From Adineta ricciae (lineage: Eukaryota; Rotifera; Eurotatoria; Adinetida; Adinetidae), in the NCBI GenBank assembly GCA_905250025.1, contig CAJNOJ010000368.1, positions 27,481 through 91,480 of the forward strand: a stretch of 64,000 nucleotides of DNA. The letters run 5' to 3'. Shown here one piece after another: positions 1 through 10,638 of this stretch; position 1 is the stretch's first letter; the number at the start of each line of letters is the position of its first letter. The notes beneath the pieces were generated by a model. It saw only the letters and a program-made list of their open reading frames with translations. It was not told the origin of the DNA and ran no database searches. The translations under genes and the position numbers were made by a program.

Positions 1-154
1 AATATGATATTTATAAAAGGTATAAAAAGAAAACAATAAGAATAGTAGAAGACTGCAGGCAAGAAAAAACAACGCCGCTCTGTGTCACGTCAGTGGGAAA
101 TTATCGTTGGAACAAAGAAGGAAGGCTGACTGAATCGAGAGAAGAAATACGCAA

Positions 155-2044
155 ATGGAAAGTTGTACTATGAAGCTCGATGATCTACCAGTTGAATTGC
201 TGTATAAAATTTTTAACGATCTTTCATCAGCTGATATATATTTATGTGTGGCACTTGTTAATCATCGACTACGGACCATTGCACTTTCTTATCCTCATGT
301 TGAGCTAGTTACAGGCACTAGACTGTTGAAGTTGCTGTGCAAATGTATCCTGCCCTCACACGTTTCTTCGCTGCGTTTTTCGACAGATGAAACGGAATTC
401 AAAATAAGAAAAGACGGCTTTAGCTTCTTCAATCATTATAATAGAAGTGGCATGTTTTCCTCGAACCAATTCTTTACACTCTATGAACATCAATTGCACA
501 CATTTGATCACTTGCGCTCGTTAGATTTGAGTGGTATTACTAACACATCATTTTCGCAAGTCATCGATCATTTAATAGAATCGATGCCTCAACTGGCGAT
601 AACATTGCTTAAAATAAGAGATCACCATCCGCATGTTAACAAAGAGCGAGTCGAACATTCTATACGTTTTTTAACAACCTTACAAAACATTCGTCAAATT
701 TCGTTACAAAAACCCGATATCCTCTTGGCACTTATGTCTACTGTTCCCACTATTGGTTGCGTCTCTTTAGAATCATGCACGATCAAAGATGTACGAAAAA
801 TAAAGGAATATTTACCGAATCTACGTTCTTTTACTGTACAAAGCGTACACTTAGAGCACTTGGAAGATGCGCTGCCTGGCACAACTTCATCCAAAAGTGT
901 ACTTAATATCGATCATAATCGTATTACATTCAAATTTACAGAGCTACCTACTACTTTTATGAAGAAAGTCCTTTTTAACGATCTACAAATGGTTCTGTCA
1001 AATTTGACGTGCTTATCGTTGCAAAGTCATGCTTCACAGAAGCAGAATTTCGATGAATTTTTCGATGGATCATGGTGGGAAAGCTCTTTGAAAACATCAG
1101 CGCCTTTCTTAAAAGAATTTGTCTTTGAATTCTTCTACGGATATGATCATCGAGAGTTAACAGTAGAGAAGATGAATGCCATACTAATGCCATTCCGAAC
1201 GGACTTTTGGCTGAAAGAAAAGCATTGGTATGTATATCTTATATTATCTCATACACGTGGCTCGCGTCTCTTCACTAACGAATTTCTACGCGACATGCGT
1301 GACATGACCGATGTGAACTCATTGGTGAGAGGTTCAACAGATCAGCTGTTCGACACTCTGTCCGAGACAACGACAGCACTAACAATCGATTATAGTGCAG
1401 GCACACCATCGCCAACTTCTCTACGATTTGGTGCTCAAGTAATCGACCTATATATTCGAGGTCCTCAACCGCTGCCAGGGTCACCAGTCCGTTGCATATC
1501 TTTAAAGAATCATATTCAACCCTATGTTGATTATTGCAACGTGAAACGCCTGCGTCTAGGCGCTTGTTTAGTACGTGAAGATAAAAAGCAATTAAAGGCG
1601 GGTCTTCTCAAACTATTTCGTAACGTTACGTGTCTAAAAATCGATTGTATGGAACAACTTCAATCACTATTCAATCAACGAGAAAAGGTTCTTAATCTTT
1701 TAAAGAATCAGATTTATCTACTGGTGATAGTCGCGCCAATCAATTGGGGATTTTGGCGAGATAGACGAGCCATCGATACGTTTTGTCAAATGTTCGCTAA
1801 CTTAAAACAGCTTGATTTGAATGTAAGCGCTCCTGAAGTAATGGCTATTATTATTGATGCATTGTTGAATCTTGAAGAAGCAATATTTAGATTTCCCGAA
1901 AGCACTAGTCAAATATTGCAAGTACACAGAGATCTATGTTTGTCAAGAACGCGTTTAAAAACTATGCATGGGCGGTATGAAATATTCTCCCACGCGGTAC
2001 ATTTGTTTATCGATATAAGTGGTGCTCACAGTGATAGTACGTAG
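155..2044 (+). CDS. F-box protein, LRR-like body
   Basis: Single-exon protein of 629 residues. An F-box signature sits at residues 8-50 (LDDLPVELLYKIFNDLSSAD, then a LVNHRLRTIA stretch), the pattern used to bind Skp1 in SCF ubiquitin ligases. The rest has irregular leucine-rich segments (for example around residues 120-130, 200-230 and 560-590) that look like degenerate LRRs serving as the substrate-recognition surface. An alternative start is the second Met at residue 6, which directly precedes the F-box. F-box/LRR-like genes of this kind are numerous in bdelloid rotifers; the substrate is unknown. A second, shorter F-box family occurs at 21994-23037 and 31467-32510. Assignment of the F-box is firm, of the LRR body moderate. 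Confidence 0.8.
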   Translation: MESCTMKLDDLPVELLYKIFNDLSSADIYLCVALVNHRLRTIALSYPHVELVTGTRLLKLLCKCILPSHVSSLRFSTDETEFKIRKDGFSFFNHYNRSGMFSSNQFFTLYEHQLHTFDHLRSLDLSGITNTSFSQVIDHLIESMPQLAITLLKIRDHHPHVNKERVEHSIRFLTTLQNIRQISLQKPDILLALMSTVPTIGCVSLESCTIKDVRKIKEYLPNLRSFTVQSVHLEHLEDALPGTTSSKSVLNIDHNRITFKFTELPTTFMKKVLFNDLQMVLSNLTCLSLQSHASQKQNFDEFFDGSWWESSLKTSAPFLKEFVFEFFYGYDHRELTVEKMNAILMPFRTDFWLKEKHWYVYLILSHTRGSRLFTNEFLRDMRDMTDVNSLVRGSTDQLFDTLSETTTALTIDYSAGTPSPTSLRFGAQVIDLYIRGPQPLPGSPVRCISLKNHIQPYVDYCNVKRLRLGACLVREDKKQLKAGLLKLFRNVTCLKIDCMEQLQSLFNQREKVLNLLKNQIYLLVIVAPINWGFWRDRRAIDTFCQMFANLKQLDLNVSAPEVMAIIIDALLNLEEAIFRFPESTSQILQVHRDLCLSRTRLKTMHGRYEIFSHAVHLFIDISGAHSDST

Positions 2045-2672
2045 TGAAGTATGTGGATTCAATAAATTTTCTCACTTTCTAATTAGATTTCACTGCTCAT
2101 CAACGCATCTTATCACGATCACCGGATCATCATCATCCCACTCTGTCTGGCATGGAATGAGTCAGAGTATCTGTTACAAACGAAAACTAAATTCGTACAT
2201 ATTCCCGTGTAAAAAACACGTGTTTTTTTAGTTTTTTAATTTGCACCAGTTTGTCCTAGTCCATATAACCGCGAGACAAATATGATATTCCTCTGTTTTC
2301 ATGATTCATTTATTGAAACTTAATTAAACTTCAAGTCGTTTTATCTGTGCGATCGACAAAAGAGAGAAAACTCCTCTGTGTTGTATTCTTAATGGTACGA
2401 TGCTCAGGGTGAGAATGTTCTGTGGCATTAAAGCTTTTCCACAACTCAAATATCGTTCGAATTTTATTTAAAAAATTTAGCCTGCGACAAGTCTCATATT
2501 TTCCCATTTACTCTATGACGTAGCTGAAATACAACATATTCTATCTCACATTTCTACTACGTTCTCTTCTTTTTCTTTATAATGGAATAGAATCATAGTC
2601 ATTTATAATTTTCTATTACAAAAAAGTGCATCAAAACTATAATTAGCTAGAACTTGAGTAAACGTTTGCAGT
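2045..2672. other. Intergenic spacer
   Basis: No coding signal is visible. It holds the 3' flank of the F-box gene and the 5' flank of the GPCR gene. A short hairpin-forming stretch (cgtgt-aaaaa-acacg) lies near 2208-2222, too small to interpret. Confidence 0.5.
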
Positions 2673-3698
2673 ATGTCATCGGTGAATGCTACGATTGCTC
2701 AAATAAATTCGGCATCAACAACAACCGTTTTAGTTTTGGGCTTTATAAATTTCGTTCTAGGCGCAATCGGTCTCGTATTCAATCTATTTATATTTACTCG
2801 GCCATCTCTGCGTCACGAGCCGTGTTCACTCTATTTCTTGTCGTCAACCTGTTTCAGTCTATTTGTTGTATATATCATTGTTCCTCTACGCATTCTTGTC
2901 AATAACTTCTCTTTCGACATGACTAACGGTAATCTTGCTACTTGTAAAATTCAATTCTTTGCCAATTATTCATCGCGCGCGATATCTTGCTGGTTGATCG
3001 TCTTGGCGTGTACTGATCGATTCTTTCACAGCTCGCCTAGTGCAAACATTCGTCGATTAAGCTCAATGAAAGTAGCAAGATGGGCTACAACAATTACAAC
3101 CGTACTTCTTATGCTCTTGTATAGTCACATGCTCATTTATTATGAAATCAGTAATGCGTTTGATCGGTTTGGTAGTATAGTACCTATGTGCAATGCTCAA
3201 AAAGGTATTTACCGTACATTCATTGGATTCTGGTATATGAGTTGGTATTCACTTTTACCAGCTCTGTTAATGCTTCTCTTTGGTTTTCTCACCTTGAACA
3301 ATCTTCGTCAACATCGCCAAGTGATACCACGAACTATTCAAGGTAATCAAATCGTTCGACGAACAGATCAGCAACTTTTACGTATGTTAATTGCTCAAGT
3401 ACTCGTCATTAACGTATCGACTTTACCGTATTCGATCGAGCAACTCTATTCAGCATTCACTACGAATCTTTCCAAGAGTACACTTCGCATTGCTCAAGAA
3501 ACGTTCGTCAGTCGAACTCTCGGCGCGATGACGGCATTTGCTCATACAACGAGCTTCTATTTATTTACATTGACTGGTACTGTCTTCCGGAAAGAACTTC
3601 GCAAGATTATTCAGTCATGTTGTAGTCGAAAACCAAATTTTCTCCATTCAACTCGTCCTGAGATGCATCGTGTGGCTAATGTTCCTCAGTATCATTAA
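2673..3698 (+). CDS. Rhodopsin-like 7TM receptor (GPCR)
   Basis: Single-exon protein of 341 residues with seven hydrophobic segments, roughly residues 20-45, 53-78, 92-117, 135-158, 185-208, 235-258 and 275-300. The N-terminus has N-glycosylation sequons (NAT near residue 5) as expected outside the cell. The TM3 end reads LACTDRFF where class A receptors have DRY, so the arginine is kept and the tyrosine replaced by Phe. A Cys precedes TM3 (ATCKIQF) and another lies in extracellular loop 2 (VPMCNA), consistent with the usual disulfide. The TM7 NPxxY motif is not recognisable. It belongs to the expanded peptide-receptor-like GPCRs of bdelloids; the ligand cannot be predicted. It is distinct from the GPCR pair at 37236 and 42147. 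Confidence 0.82.
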   Translation: MSSVNATIAQINSASTTTVLVLGFINFVLGAIGLVFNLFIFTRPSLRHEPCSLYFLSSTCFSLFVVYIIVPLRILVNNFSFDMTNGNLATCKIQFFANYSSRAISCWLIVLACTDRFFHSSPSANIRRLSSMKVARWATTITTVLLMLLYSHMLIYYEISNAFDRFGSIVPMCNAQKGIYRTFIGFWYMSWYSLLPALLMLLFGFLTLNNLRQHRQVIPRTIQGNQIVRRTDQQLLRMLIAQVLVINVSTLPYSIEQLYSAFTTNLSKSTLRIAQETFVSRTLGAMTAFAHTTSFYLFTLTGTVFRKELRKIIQSCCSRKPNFLHSTRPEMHRVANVPQYH

Positions 3699-4932
3699 AG
3701 AGTCAACATCAAACATTCTATTCTTACGCAAGAATATCCAATATCCTTTAGCTTCAACTAAAATATGAAATAAAACTTCGAGAGCATCGTAGAAAAATGT
3801 GCATGAGAATAATCTTTTCATTTATAACTGCGACAACGCCTTCACGATATGCTTCTCATCCACTATCGTTCTAATTCTATGAATAGTTAGCCACTTTTTC
3901 TTTTTATCAACTCTTTGACGTTTCCCATGATACGACTTCAGAAAATTCGAAGAAAACAACACCATTGTTCGTTTAAATCTCCGATGAATATTTCGACAGT
4001 TTTGAAATAGTAAACGAACAATATCAATATGATGAATCAACCATAGAATTAATCGAAGTTATTTCTTTTTCATTGCCAGGTGCGTCATGTTATGGTAAAG
4101 CATTCTGTTTTCCTGTAGAACACAGCGAAATCAGGATTTCCTAGAAGAAGAAAGCCAAGTGTGTTGAACAAAGTCACTAATGCATTGGAAGTATTGTTAA
4201 TTGTCTTGCAATTGAGTAGATGACAAAAAGATTCGTCAATTTTTATGAAATCCTAAATGGATCGCTTGAATTTACGACAAAATAAAAGCTGACCATACTC
4301 ATAAAAGATCCTCTAATTGTTTTTTCTCTCAGAAAACTTTGTTCTCTCTGGATAAAATGCGTTGTTGAAATGCACTTGTTGAGAATAATTACATTGCATA
4401 TGGTTCCATTTAATTTTCCAACTCCAGGTGATGCAAAAGGAAAGATATTTGCGTTCATTCTCTCTATATGACCGATTTCATCAATGTGTTCGCCGCATAT
4501 GCTCTATAAATATCATGCAGTGGCACTGAAGCATAGACAACGCGACGCAGTGAGTTATTGTCCTTAAAGATCGTGTCAATTGTATGAAAAATGTCGTCAT
4601 CGTAGTTCTCATGTAGCGACATTCAGAAAAATTACTGTATCCTCGTACAATGTAATGAAAACTAAAGTAAACTGTCATCAGAGAATGTGTTTCTTTAGTG
4701 ATTTTATTAGTAAAAAATGACATCTTATCTATTTTTATTTCTTTCAGTTTTAGATAAAGTGTCTAATACAGTCAATTGATTCGAGTTCTTTTGAAACAAA
4801 TAAATCTCGTCTAAATGTTTCTTAATTTCAGATTTCTTAACTACATATAGTTCAAGTATACAATTGTATTTGAATCGAAACAAGATAGGAGTTAGCCAAG
4901 TAATGTATTTATGATAAACAGACAAATCTATA
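3699..4932. other. Intergenic spacer, no gene recognised
   Basis: About 1.2 kb of AT-rich sequence between the GPCR and the NHL gene. Only short open frames without recognisable motifs occur on either strand. I see no RNA gene or repeat. Confidence 0.5.
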
Positions 4933-6279
4933 ATGGAAAGCACTACTAAGGATTATTTTAGTTCCAAGCATCAAATGATAAATCGCGAGCATCGTATGAT
5001 ACTCTCGCATTCTAGATGTCAACAGTATCGAAATGGAAAATTCTTCCGAAATTTATGCTTTGCGACTGTTGTTATTTTACTTATGGTAGCGACCATTATC
5101 TGCACGCCAATTTTCATAAAAAAATTGAAAGGTGTAGAAGTTGCTACACTTGTGACAATAACACCAACGACGACAACTGTGATGAAACGAGAACTAACAA
5201 CACCGCCATCGGCATCGATATCATCATCTACAACAACGAGAAGAACAACACAGAGTATCACCAAAACAGCAACAAAAGAGGGTACGTACCAGATAGGAAA
5301 AAATCTTTTGGTGAACCTGTTTTGCTGCTGATTTCTAAAAAAAATAACAATTTTTCTTGTAGATGCTATCCGTCGAAGATGGACACAAAATGGTACTACC
5401 GTTGCGGGAGAAAATGGTCAAGGCAATCGACTGAATCAATTGAATAATCCTTCTCGCATTCGGATCGATGTTGACGATGATCAAATTATGTATATCCTCG
5501 ATAGAAATAATCATCGTGTCGTCAGATGGAAGCAAGGTGAACAAGAAGGTGAAGTCGTTGCTGGGGGAAATGGAATAGGAAGTCAACTGCATCAATTGAA
5601 TCTTCCTACGGATCTGATTGTTGAGAAAAGCTCAAATTCTCTTCTTATTTGTGATTATAAAAACAAGCGAGTGATACGCTGGTTCATTAGAAACAAAACC
5701 AACGTACAACAACAAATAATTTTATCCAATTTTGATTGTTCCAGTCTAGCAATGGATGTCGATGGAAATATGTATGTTTCTGATCATCGCAAACGGGAAA
5801 TAAAACGATGGAGAAAAGGAGACACAAATGGAACGGTTGTCGCAAATGGAAATGGTCTCGGGGATCAATCCAATGAAAGGTTTCCGCTTATACCTATTTT
5901 CATCGATGGAAATCATTCAGTTTATGCGGTGGATAACTACAATCATCGCATTTTGAAATGGACAAAATATGCAAAAGAAGCAATTGTTGTTGCTGGTGGA
6001 CATGGTCGAGGCGATAGTCTTTCACAACTAGCCGTACCTAGTGAATTGTATGTTGATTACCACGGTAATATCTATTTGGCTGATGAGTGGAATTATCGAA
6101 TTGTACGCTGGCTGAACGGAGCTAAGGAAGGTAGTGTTATTGCCGGTGGAAATAGGCAAGGACGTGCACCGAATCAGTTGAATTTGCCATCTAGTGTAGC
6201 ATTCGATCGACAAGGAAACCTCTATGTAGCCGATTCTGGCAATCATCGAATACAGAGATTCGATGTTATTAATCATTAA
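4933..6279 (+). CDS. Membrane-anchored NHL-repeat beta-propeller protein
   Basis: Two exons, 4933-5281 and 5363-6279, with an 81-bp GT-AG intron (5282-5362) that interrupts a codon after its first base. The spliced protein is 421 residues. Residues 1-40 are basic and cytoplasmic-like, one TM helix spans about 41-62 (ATVVILLMVATIICTPIFI), and residues 70-115 form a Thr/Ser-rich stalk. Six NHL repeats follow, seen as YILDRNNHRVVRW, ICDYKNKRVIRW, VSDHRKREIKRW, AVDNYNHRILKW, LADEWNYRIVRW and VADSGNHRIQRF, enough for one six-bladed propeller. The layout is that of a type II membrane protein with an extracellular propeller; its ligand is unknown. The gene at 10639-11971 is an inverted paralogue with the same intron position and phase. 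Confidence 0.85.
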
Positions 6280-6536
6280 AACTGTTATTTGCTTCGCCCT
6301 TAAATAAAAGTAACTTTATGTTATTCAAGTGTTTTTCATTCGTTGTGATAAAAAGTATGCTTTTACTCGAAAAAGATATGTGTGAGAACTATTTGATTCA
6401 CTCGAGTTGATTGTAATTACATCACAAGTTAGAAGTTCGGAAAAAGAAAAATTTTATTTTTAAATAAAAACAAATGTGTCTTAGCTAGTGGGCTGCAAAA
6501 CAGTTTCAAACATAAAATTCGCAGTTTTCAGTTCTT

Positions 6537-9449
6537 TTAATTTTGTTCAAGTGCATATTGAACCTTCAATTGCTCGACGGATAAATTTGCATATAGACGT
6601 TTCCATTCGATGACTGTATTGTCATAATTTTCTCTCGATTCTTTGCACTGAGCACCTTTAACTGATGATAAAGCATCATCGGCATTTGGCTCTCTCAGTA
6701 AGCGTAATATTTCCATGAAAACGTTATACATGGACGTCTTCTGCGACCAGGCAGTATTTAATATGTCATGACAAATTTTCCCGTCATCGTTAATGTTACA
6801 ATGATAAATTTTCGTGATAAATCGGACATTAGGTGGCTGTTGTGGGTAGGTCGATGGAAATTCGATGAACAATAACCAACGACCGTCGGAATACGGTGTG
6901 CCGATTTCTCCTTCCATAATCACTTTCCAAAAGAAGATATTTTCTTTTGAAATAAATAGATCGAAATTTTTTAATTCGACTTTATTTAAATGGTTAATTT
7001 CAAGCATAACTCGTCTCAGCGATATATTTGATGTACGTCCATCGCTGATTTTCGCTTGTTTCGCTGAAACAGCCGGTTTATCTAAGAGCATTGGTTGCCG
7101 ACGCTGAGGTTGGCTGACTTTACCAAAGACATCCTCTTTCCGATCTAGAACTGATATAGTTGCTTCCAATTCAAATAAATTCAATAAAGATTCTTGATTA
7201 TGCTGAAGATCAACGTAATAATATCCCTTGGTTTTTTCACAAAAGTCAATTAAGACTTCGTTCGGTTTTGTATCGAAACTAATGGCATCGAGTACTATAT
7301 TGTTTTTCAATAGATTTTGTAGAACAGCTGATTGCGAAACTCGACTACAAGTGTCAACGCCGTCGGTTAAGCAGAGTATCAAATCTTTGCACGTTGAACT
7401 GAGTCTGGATTGATGATCTCCACGAAATGATAGAATACGGCGTATAGCGATGTCAATTGCATCATATAAAGGGGTGTCGAAACCACAGGCGGGTCGATTC
7501 TCTAGTGCTTTGTCGAATTGAGCGAAGTCTCGTGTGATATGACACTGCGTAACAACTCGAGCATTGAGGTCACGTCGGAAAAACAAAGGTAGACGATCTA
7601 TTTCATCGTCGACACCAAAATAAATCAGGCCGATAGCATGTGCCAGTCTGTACGATACCAACCGATCACGCCAAGCACCAAAAGCCATGGTACTTAATTC
7701 TAATAAGCTGTGTTTGTTATCTTCGTTGCCTACCATAACATGCATTGACCCACTAATATCAAAAAGTATACAGGTGATTTGTTCTATTTTCCTGATGTCG
7801 GCGGCATTCTCCCTGACGACAATGTGTGGATATTGTTCAAGAAGTTCGTTTGAAGCGGCGTCACTTTTATTAAACATTTCTTCGTCTTCTTGCGGATCGA
7901 AGCAGAGAAATGAATTAGTTCCACCTTTAGCAGCACTGAGAGTATAAACGACTTTTTCAGATTTCAATAGAGTGAATTGCGCATGATTATATTTGGACAA
8001 CGATGATGGAGCAGCAAATGTAAATATACTATACAAATCATTTGTGGACAATTGATGTTTGATTTCCGCTAGATCATGGTCGGTGAAACATTTCAAATGA
8101 TGCTTTTGTTCAGCAACATTACCAATTGAAAATAAATCTGTGTCTCTATCAGGTATCCACAGTGTATAATCAGTTGAATACATTTCGAATGCACTAGTTT
8201 TCTCTGATGATCGTCTACTGTTTTCCAACGTTGCTTGAAGATGCTTTAAAGCCATCAGCAAAGCAATAAGATCTGTTTGGCGTTGATAATCATTTTCTGT
8301 TAGCAACGGATTAGCTCGCGCTTCAGCATTCTCCCACAATACAAAACGTTCATGAGCTCCCTTGACGACTTTCTCGTTGAGCAATCGAACAGGCTCCTCA
8401 AAATATCTGGATGATGCTGCTTCTCTTACAGTGCCAGCACACGTTGTACTATTCACACGTGTTAATAGTTGGGCACTTTCATAGCACGCACTTTGTGTTG
8501 AAGTATGGTCGCCATTACAAAATATCCAACAGAAAACATACGGTGTATAGGAGAACAGGTCAGAATCAGGAATGCGTCTTGGTAACAGATTTCGAAATAG
8601 ATGAAAGAAGGCTTCGCTTAATAGAGGCTTTTCGAACTTGAATAGCGCTCCTTCCATGGCATGTTGGAATGCAAGACAAGCCGGTGGAAAGAGAAATCGA
8701 CGAAGCACTATGAGAAATTGTGGCATGTAAACATTATGTACACTATCGAAATCGACGTCTTTCTTGGTTAAGAATACTCTGATTAATGCATACATAGAAT
8801 TAAGGTAAATCATCATAGCCATATCACTTTGATGTCCAGATTTAGGTTGCCATAGATCATTTTGAACAAATATACTCTTCAAATTTTTCTGATACTCATA
8901 CATGCGTGTTTCAAGCGTGCGATCACATTCGAAAATGTAAAACTGCGGAATACTTGGATGGTTGAGAGTCGTTAAACATAAGAAGTTGACTAGTGGCTCT
9001 GTCAAAATTTTCGGAGATTGGAATATATGCATACGATGATTGAACAGAAGAGGATATGTTGTTGTGAAACCGCCTTTGGCCTGAATAGCAGAATATAGGT
9101 CTTTTAAAGTCGCATGTTGATCGAAATGAAATTCAAATATTTGTCCAGTTACTGTTTGGACTTTGACTGTGATACTATTGTTCTCAACAGCAGATGCTAA
9201 GACCAGTTCAGAACCATTTGCGATACCAAGACTTTTCAAAGTCGATGTCACTGATAGTTCTTCATCTCCTTCTAACAAGCTCAATTCAGCGGTTGTCGGT
9301 AAATCGAATTCAACGCGTAGCTCATCTAGAAAGTCTTTGATCGATGTTGATGGATACGGAAAACGTTTGGTCTTTCCATTAAATTTGACTTTAATAATTT
9401 CCGACATCGTTTTATTAAAATAACAAATTTTCAGTAATATAGATCCCAA
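6537..9449 (-). CDS. Ubiquitin-like / vWA / E2 ubiquitin-conjugating fusion protein
   Basis: Up to 970 residues; the likelier start is the second Met (9407), which opens MSEIIKVKFNGKTKRF. Residues 15-86 look like a ubiquitin-like beta-grasp, and about 92-165 may be a second one. A helical middle part follows. A von Willebrand A domain starts near residue 555, with the MIDAS pattern complete: CILFDISGSM, then GFDTPLYDA and CLTDGVDTCS. A UBC fold occupies about 810-970 (PSTYPQQPPNVRFITKIYH, then GKICHDIL with the catalytic Cys near residue 893). The usual HPN tripeptide reads HCN, so the proline is replaced. The protein probably transfers ubiquitin or a relative, with the vWA domain binding a metal-dependent partner. 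It lies between two inverted NHL paralogues. Domain calls are firm; biological role unknown. Confidence 0.85.
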   Translation of the reverse strand: MGSILLKICYFNKTMSEIIKVKFNGKTKRFPYPSTSIKDFLDELRVEFDLPTTAELSLLEGDEELSVTSTLKSLGIANGSELVLASAVENNSITVKVQTVTGQIFEFHFDQHATLKDLYSAIQAKGGFTTTYPLLFNHRMHIFQSPKILTEPLVNFLCLTTLNHPSIPQFYIFECDRTLETRMYEYQKNLKSIFVQNDLWQPKSGHQSDMAMMIYLNSMYALIRVFLTKKDVDFDSVHNVYMPQFLIVLRRFLFPPACLAFQHAMEGALFKFEKPLLSEAFFHLFRNLLPRRIPDSDLFSYTPYVFCWIFCNGDHTSTQSACYESAQLLTRVNSTTCAGTVREAASSRYFEEPVRLLNEKVVKGAHERFVLWENAEARANPLLTENDYQRQTDLIALLMALKHLQATLENSRRSSEKTSAFEMYSTDYTLWIPDRDTDLFSIGNVAEQKHHLKCFTDHDLAEIKHQLSTNDLYSIFTFAAPSSLSKYNHAQFTLLKSEKVVYTLSAAKGGTNSFLCFDPQEDEEMFNKSDAASNELLEQYPHIVVRENAADIRKIEQITCILFDISGSMHVMVGNEDNKHSLLELSTMAFGAWRDRLVSYRLAHAIGLIYFGVDDEIDRLPLFFRRDLNARVVTQCHITRDFAQFDKALENRPACGFDTPLYDAIDIAIRRILSFRGDHQSRLSSTCKDLILCLTDGVDTCSRVSQSAVLQNLLKNNIVLDAISFDTKPNEVLIDFCEKTKGYYYVDLQHNQESLLNLFELEATISVLDRKEDVFGKVSQPQRRQPMLLDKPAVSAKQAKISDGRTSNISLRRVMLEINHLNKVELKNFDLFISKENIFFWKVIMEGEIGTPYSDGRWLLFIEFPSTYPQQPPNVRFITKIYHCNINDDGKICHDILNTAWSQKTSMYNVFMEILRLLREPNADDALSSVKGAQCKESRENYDNTVIEWKRLYANLSVEQLKVQYALEQN

Positions 9450-10233
9450 TACTTTGTGCCAAAACTCGTTGATAATCTACAAAAGGCACGTCGAACAACC
9501 CGTGTTTTAATCTAAAAATATGAAAACACTTCACTAGTCTATTCTCCAATAAAGACTAATAAGTGTGAGTGTAGATGAAGATTGGGATATCTCATACCTA
9601 GCTTGCTCACGATCTAGCAAGAGTCGGTCTATGTCAGCGAATCCTTCAGACTGCGTAAGAGAACAAGAAATGCATTCACTTGCACCTCCACCTTGCACAG
9701 CATGCGAACGTGAAAATGGATAAAACAACTGAATGCAAAGCAAAAAAAGCGAGATGCGTAAATACTTTCATGGGAAAAAAATAAGAGGACGAAAAAAGAA
9801 AAAAACAAGAAGAACGTGTAAAAGAAGCAAGATGTTGGAAAAAAGGTTGAGGACGGTGTGAGAATGAAAGCTCTGATAGGTTGATTACAGACATATCATC
9901 GAGAAGAATTTCGCAACTTTCTTTTTTCTGGATGACATCAGTTGAGCAAAACAACGACTGGGTATTATCAAGAAAGAACGAATGTAAAGATATCAAATGA
10001 GTTTGAAGGTTTTGTTTAAAATCAAACGATTGTGAATGCTACGTAAATCATTTTCTCACTGTTCTGTTCTATACAGTATCTATGTCAGAATATAAAATAC
10101 TGTTTTTTCTTCTCAGAGCAGCCGTAAAACTTAACCATAAACGATAATGATCGGTGAAATCGTTAACTGAGAACCTGCCGAAGTGGAGAGGATATTTTGC
10201 AATGTGATATATCAGTGACAGGGCGGAATAAGC
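9450..10233. other. Intergenic spacer
   Basis: 5' flank of the fusion gene followed by A/G-rich and low-complexity sequence. Several short open frames on the minus strand (9534-9996) show no domain and look like chance. No RNA gene seen. Confidence 0.45.
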
Positions 10234-10330
10234 ATGGTATCCGGTTTCTCAGTCGATCGACAAGGAAATGTCTACGTTATCGGTTACTACAACCATCGAA
10301 TATAGAGATTCGGTCATATTACTGATTACA
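10234..10330 (+). pseudogene. Relic of an NHL-repeat gene 3' end
   Basis: The plus strand reads FSVDRQGNVYVIGYYNHRI, a stop, then RFGHITD. This matches the last NHL repeat and C-terminus of the gene at 4933-6279 (AFDRQGNLYVADSGNHRIQRF). The match continues for about 20 bases into that gene's 3' flank (similar tgttatt/tgttacttc sequence). A CAG-to-TAG change interrupts the final repeat. Only the last repeat is recognisable, so this is a decayed fragment, probably left by a local duplication. The next 300 bases up to 10638 hold nothing I can identify. Confidence 0.65.
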
Positions 10331-10638
10331 AGTGTTACTTCCTCTGATCTGGAAGGATATAGTAGAACTTGTCTTAAAAAAAAGGAAATGATCTTTGTGA
10401 ATGAGAGGTGTCATTTCATCTTGATGGAGCAACTTCAACAGAGAAAAGTATTGTTATTTTTATTTGATAGTTTATCATGGAATTGAAAAGCATCTTTGAA
10501 CGCATGGATGATCACGGGGATAATTTTCTTACACTCACACCCTATGCAATCATTCTTTTTATTACTGATTTAAGAAAAGCAAATCAAAGATATTGTGACA
10601 GTCAAAAAGCGAATCTTATAAGTAAGTTTATACAGAAA

